From Sporobacter sp942492735 (lineage in GTDB: Bacteria; Bacillota; Clostridia; Oscillospirales; Oscillospiraceae), in NCBI GenBank assembly GCA_942492735.1, contig OW818648.1:1054001-1118000 (forward strand): a stretch of DNA of 64,000 bases, given 5' to 3'. Under the pieces are notes generated by a model. The model was not told the origin of the DNA and made no database searches. It worked only from the letters and a program-made list of their open reading frames with translations. This document shows positions 61,926 to 64,000 of this stretch, one piece after another. The first letter of the stretch is position 1, and every line of letters begins with the position of its first letter. The translations under genes were made by a program, and so were the position numbers.

Positions 61926-62831
61926 TTGATTAACGAAGTTGCGGTAAGGTGCTTTATAGCGCTAGCAAAAACCCTCAGCTTTACGGAGACGGCAAAGCAC
62001 ATGTTTATGACGCAGCAGTCGGTCAGCAAATATATCGCAAAGTTAGAAGAGGATGTGGGGTTCAAGCTTTTTATCAGAACGCACCATTATGTGATGTTAA
62101 CCAAGGCCGGAGAAAACTTCTATGAACTGTTTGCGAAATTTAACGACGACTTTGCAGAAGTCACGGAAGAGACAAAGCAGTACTACAGCGCAATGTTCAA
62201 TTCCATCCGTATCGGGTATCTTGAATGGCTGGAGATATCGTCTGAGATCAGTATGGCCGTTAAAAATCTGAAGCAGGAAAACCGAGAGCTGCGTTTTATC
62301 GGAGAGAGGCATCCCCAGTTTAAGCTTATTGAGCTATTTATGCTGAGAAAGCTCGATTTGATCATTACGTACGCCGAATTTGCCCCTAAAGGGATCGGCA
62401 TCAAAAAAATGAAAGTGCTTGAAACGCCGCTTGTCCTGCTTGTTTCTCCGGATAACCCGAAGGCAAAAGTAGGCGCGACAGTCGATGATTTTAAGACGGA
62501 CCCGTTTATTAAGGCTGCTGCTAGCCACGAAACGAATTCAGAGAGTAGGGCAAGAGCGAAAAGGCAGTGCCGCGAGCTGGGGTTCACTCCGTCTGAAATT
62601 ATTATTTCCCCGAATATCGAATCGGCTTACATGGCGACAGAATTCGGGCAGGGTGTTCTCATCTCCACAATGCTCAGCCGCATGAGTCTGCACAGCGAGC
62701 TTATTTGCTATCCGGTTGGTCAGCTGGAGGAGCTGCAATGCTTCTGGCATGAAGATCAGGAAAACCCGGCGGTTGCCGAATTCGCAGCATTTCTTGAACA
62801 GACGCATTCTGTCTTGGACTCTGTCCGTTAG
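61926..62831 (+). CDS. LysR-family transcriptional regulator
   Basis: The 301-residue protein has a LysR winged helix-turn-helix (VAVRCFIALAKTLS, FMTQQSVSKYIAKLEED) and a co-inducer domain. The start is TTG 61926, 6 bases after GGGAGGTGGG. It follows the ring-opening operon but has its own promoter. It may sense a pathway intermediate or control the neighbouring mobB or pckA genes. It gives the locus a second regulator besides MerR. Confidence 0.9.
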   Translation: MINEVAVRCFIALAKTLSFTETAKHMFMTQQSVSKYIAKLEEDVGFKLFIRTHHYVMLTKAGENFYELFAKFNDDFAEVTEETKQYYSAMFNSIRIGYLEWLEISSEISMAVKNLKQENRELRFIGERHPQFKLIELFMLRKLDLIITYAEFAPKGIGIKKMKVLETPLVLLVSPDNPKAKVGATVDDFKTDPFIKAAASHETNSESRARAKRQCRELGFTPSEIIISPNIESAYMATEFGQGVLISTMLSRMSLHSELICYPVGQLEELQCFWHEDQENPAVAEFAAFLEQTHSVLDSVR

Positions 62832-62883
62832 GACATAGTCCATACGCACTCGAAATAAGGTTATCGCACAGGAGCTGATTAAT

Positions 62884-63384
62884 ATGAGCAGGATCCCGGT
62901 ATATTCCGTCGTCGCATATTCAAATACGGGAAAAACAACAATGCTAGAAAAGCTGATCCCTAGACTCAAGAGCAGGGGATTACGCGTGGCTGTCATTAAG
63001 CATGACGCCCACGAATTCGACATTGACCATAAGGGCAAGGACAGCTGGCGCTTTACCCATGCCGGTGCTGAGGTGACGGTCATTGCCTCAGGGACAAAAG
63101 CCGCCATTGTGGAAAACAGGTATGTGCCAGTTGAAGAGCTGATTTCAAGGATAAAAGACGTCGACCTTATTATTACTGAAGGATACAAGCAGGGGCCGTG
63201 GCCTAAAATTGCCCTTCGGCGCGCGGAAAATAACAAGGAGTTTCCTGTGCCGCCAGAGGATTGCCTGGCTGTTATGAGTGATCTGCCCGAAACGACGGAC
63301 ACACCGTGCTTTAAGCTTGACGATGTGGAGAAGCTTGCCGACCTCATCGTGAACGATATGAAAACCAGAATAATCGGCGACTAA
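62884..63384 (+). CDS. mobB: Molybdopterin-guanine dinucleotide biosynthesis protein MobB
   Basis: The 166-residue P-loop GTPase has the modified Walker A AYSNTGKTT (Ala11 in place of the first Gly, Lys17 intact), the VIKHDAHEFDIDHKGKDSWR segment and LIITEGYKQG with the Walker B region, all typical of MobB. It assists MobA in making MGD. It lies 52 bp after the LysR gene and next to five Mo-enzyme genes, a sensible place for a cofactor helper. The ribosome site is AGGAG at 8 bases. Confidence 0.92.
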   Translation: MSRIPVYSVVAYSNTGKTTMLEKLIPRLKSRGLRVAVIKHDAHEFDIDHKGKDSWRFTHAGAEVTVIASGTKAAIVENRYVPVEELISRIKDVDLIITEGYKQGPWPKIALRRAENNKEFPVPPEDCLAVMSDLPETTDTPCFKLDDVEKLADLIVNDMKTRIIGD

Positions 63385-63421
63385 TGCGATCATAGATTTA
63401 CAAGTGAACGGACGATTTTTG

Positions 63422-63450
63422 TTGATTTCAAACGCAATAAGTTATAAAAT
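63422..63450 (+). promoter_or_regulatory. Predicted sigma-A promoter of pckA
   Basis: TTGATT (63422-63427), a 17-bp spacer and TAAAAT (63445-63450) lie about 74 bp before the pckA start in the 139-bp intergenic region. Confidence 0.6.
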
Positions 63451-63523
63451 ACAAAAATGAAAGATTTCTTGCAAGTATGATTCATATACATGATCATTTG
63501 CACAATTATTGGAGGGAAGCAGT

Positions 63524-64000
63524 ATGAATTCGTATGGTATCGAAAAACATGGTATAATTTGCCGCAAAAACCTGTTTCGCAATTTACCGCCAGCCAGCCT
63601 AGTGGAAGAAGCCCTGAAAAAAGGCGAAGGGAAACTCAATAACACCGGTGCCTTGTGTGTAACAACAGGAAAGTATACAGGCAGATCCCCAAATGATAAA
63701 TTTATTGTTGACACGAAAAGCGTTCATGACAAAATCGCCTGGGGAAAAGTGAATGTCCCGATCAGTCTCGATAAGTTTAACAACATATACGCAAAAATGG
63801 CGGCTTATTTACAAAATAGCGATATCTATATTTTCGATGGCTTTGCAGGTGCAGATGCAAAACATTCACAGGCATTCAGAATTATGACTGAAACGGCATA
63901 CCAAAGCCTATTCATACAGCAGCTGCTCATTCGCCCAACGGCAGAACAGCTTGCTGGTTTTAAAGAAGATTATACGATTATTGCGGCACCCGGCTTAAAA
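63524..64000 (+). CDS. pckA: Phosphoenolpyruvate carboxykinase (ATP), 3' end cut by window
   Basis: The first 159 residues are visible. They begin MNSYGIEKHGIICRKNLFRN and include the family motif TGKYTGRSPNDKF (about residues 49-61) and FDGFAGAD, matching ATP-dependent PEP carboxykinase N-terminal domains. The enzyme interconverts oxaloacetate plus ATP and PEP plus CO2 plus ADP, linking the acetyl-CoA and C4 pools to gluconeogenesis or succinate formation. GGAGGG lies 7 bases upstream of ATG 63524. The catalytic P-loop and metal ligands lie outside the window. Confidence 0.93.
   Translation, partial: MNSYGIEKHGIICRKNLFRNLPPASLVEEALKKGEGKLNNTGALCVTTGKYTGRSPNDKFIVDTKSVHDKIAWGKVNVPISLDKFNNIYAKMAAYLQNSDIYIFDGFAGADAKHSQAFRIMTETAYQSLFIQQLLIRPTAEQLAGFKEDYTIIAAPGLK

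Noticed and set aside
61175..62065. Open frame of 296 codons on the minus strand over the symporter and LysR genes
   Set aside because: It crosses two well-supported genes and a promoter and has low-complexity composition typical of antisense of membrane proteins.
1..64000. CRISPR array, prophage, insertion sequence or origin
   Set aside because: No regularly spaced repeats, transposase, integrase, phage structural gene or DnaA-box cluster was seen on either strand.

Overview
The window looks like part of the chromosome of an anaerobic, spore-forming, Gram-positive Clostridia, probably of the Oscillospiraceae type. The evidence is strong Shine-Dalgarno sequences, a SleB-type cortex hydrolase, S-layer-homology domains, oxygen-sensitive Mo/W and Fe-S enzymes, and short interspersed repeats built around TTCCCC/GGGGAA palindromes. 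The species assignment is inference. No transposase, integrase, rRNA gene or CRISPR array was seen.

Region 1 (1-8.4 kb) is catabolic. It holds a truncated 2-hydroxyacid dehydrogenase, an Ldh2-type dehydrogenase and a tungsten-type aldehyde:ferredoxin oxidoreductase. The last faces its probable cofactor genes, a MoaD/ThiS-like and a MoeB/ThiF-like protein. An amidohydrolase, a LysR regulator and a divergent aldo/keto reductase follow. This block ends at 8.4-8.6 kb in short direct repeats and the 3' part of a tRNA gene with its terminator, which looks like an attachment-site scar.

Region 2 (8.7-19.5 kb) has a URO-D-type methyltransferase-like gene, a 52-residue Cys-containing protein and a leftward five-gene operon: zinc alcohol dehydrogenase, aconitase-X large and small subunits, FAD oxidoreductase, second URO-D protein. 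A LysR regulator diverges from it, followed by a two-subunit molybdopterin/Fe-S oxidoreductase. Its substrate is unknown.

Region 3 (19.5-37 kb) is mostly housekeeping and envelope: HAD phosphatase, two transglutaminase-like proteins, a lipoprotein, L,D-transpeptidase, prs, pth, SleB-like hydrolase, thrS (no TGS domain), HtrA protease, thiolase, mobA, a cupin and an alanine racemase.

Region 4 (37-63.4 kb) is the highlight: a trihydroxybenzene (pyrogallol/phloroglucinol) locus. Leftward lies a tandem array of three large and two small subunits of transhydroxylase-family Mo enzymes (L3-S2, L2-S1, L1), each unit ending in a near-identical terminator. Rightward, behind a 19-bp-spacer promoter, come three small unknown proteins and a fourth pair, L4-S4. 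Then follow thiolase, SDR reductase, a divergent MerR regulator, cyclase-family hydrolase, 3-hydroxyacyl-CoA-dehydrogenase-like enzyme, BKACE-family lyase, both subunits of an acetoacetate CoA-transferase, a sodium:solute symporter, a LysR regulator and mobB. Read together: pyrogallol is isomerised to phloroglucinol, reduced, ring-opened, oxidised to triacetate, cleaved with acetyl-CoA, and ends as acetyl-CoA. MobA and MobB supply steps of the bis-MGD cofactor pathway. The window ends inside ATP-type pckA.

Two promoters in region 4 share a 19-bp spacer with 14 of 19 identical positions. This predicts one MerR-type regulon for both the transhydroxylase and ring-cleavage operons. S4 lacks exactly the four cysteines of one Fe-S cluster that S1 and S2 keep, which suggests that L4-S4 and the tandem array do different chemistry.
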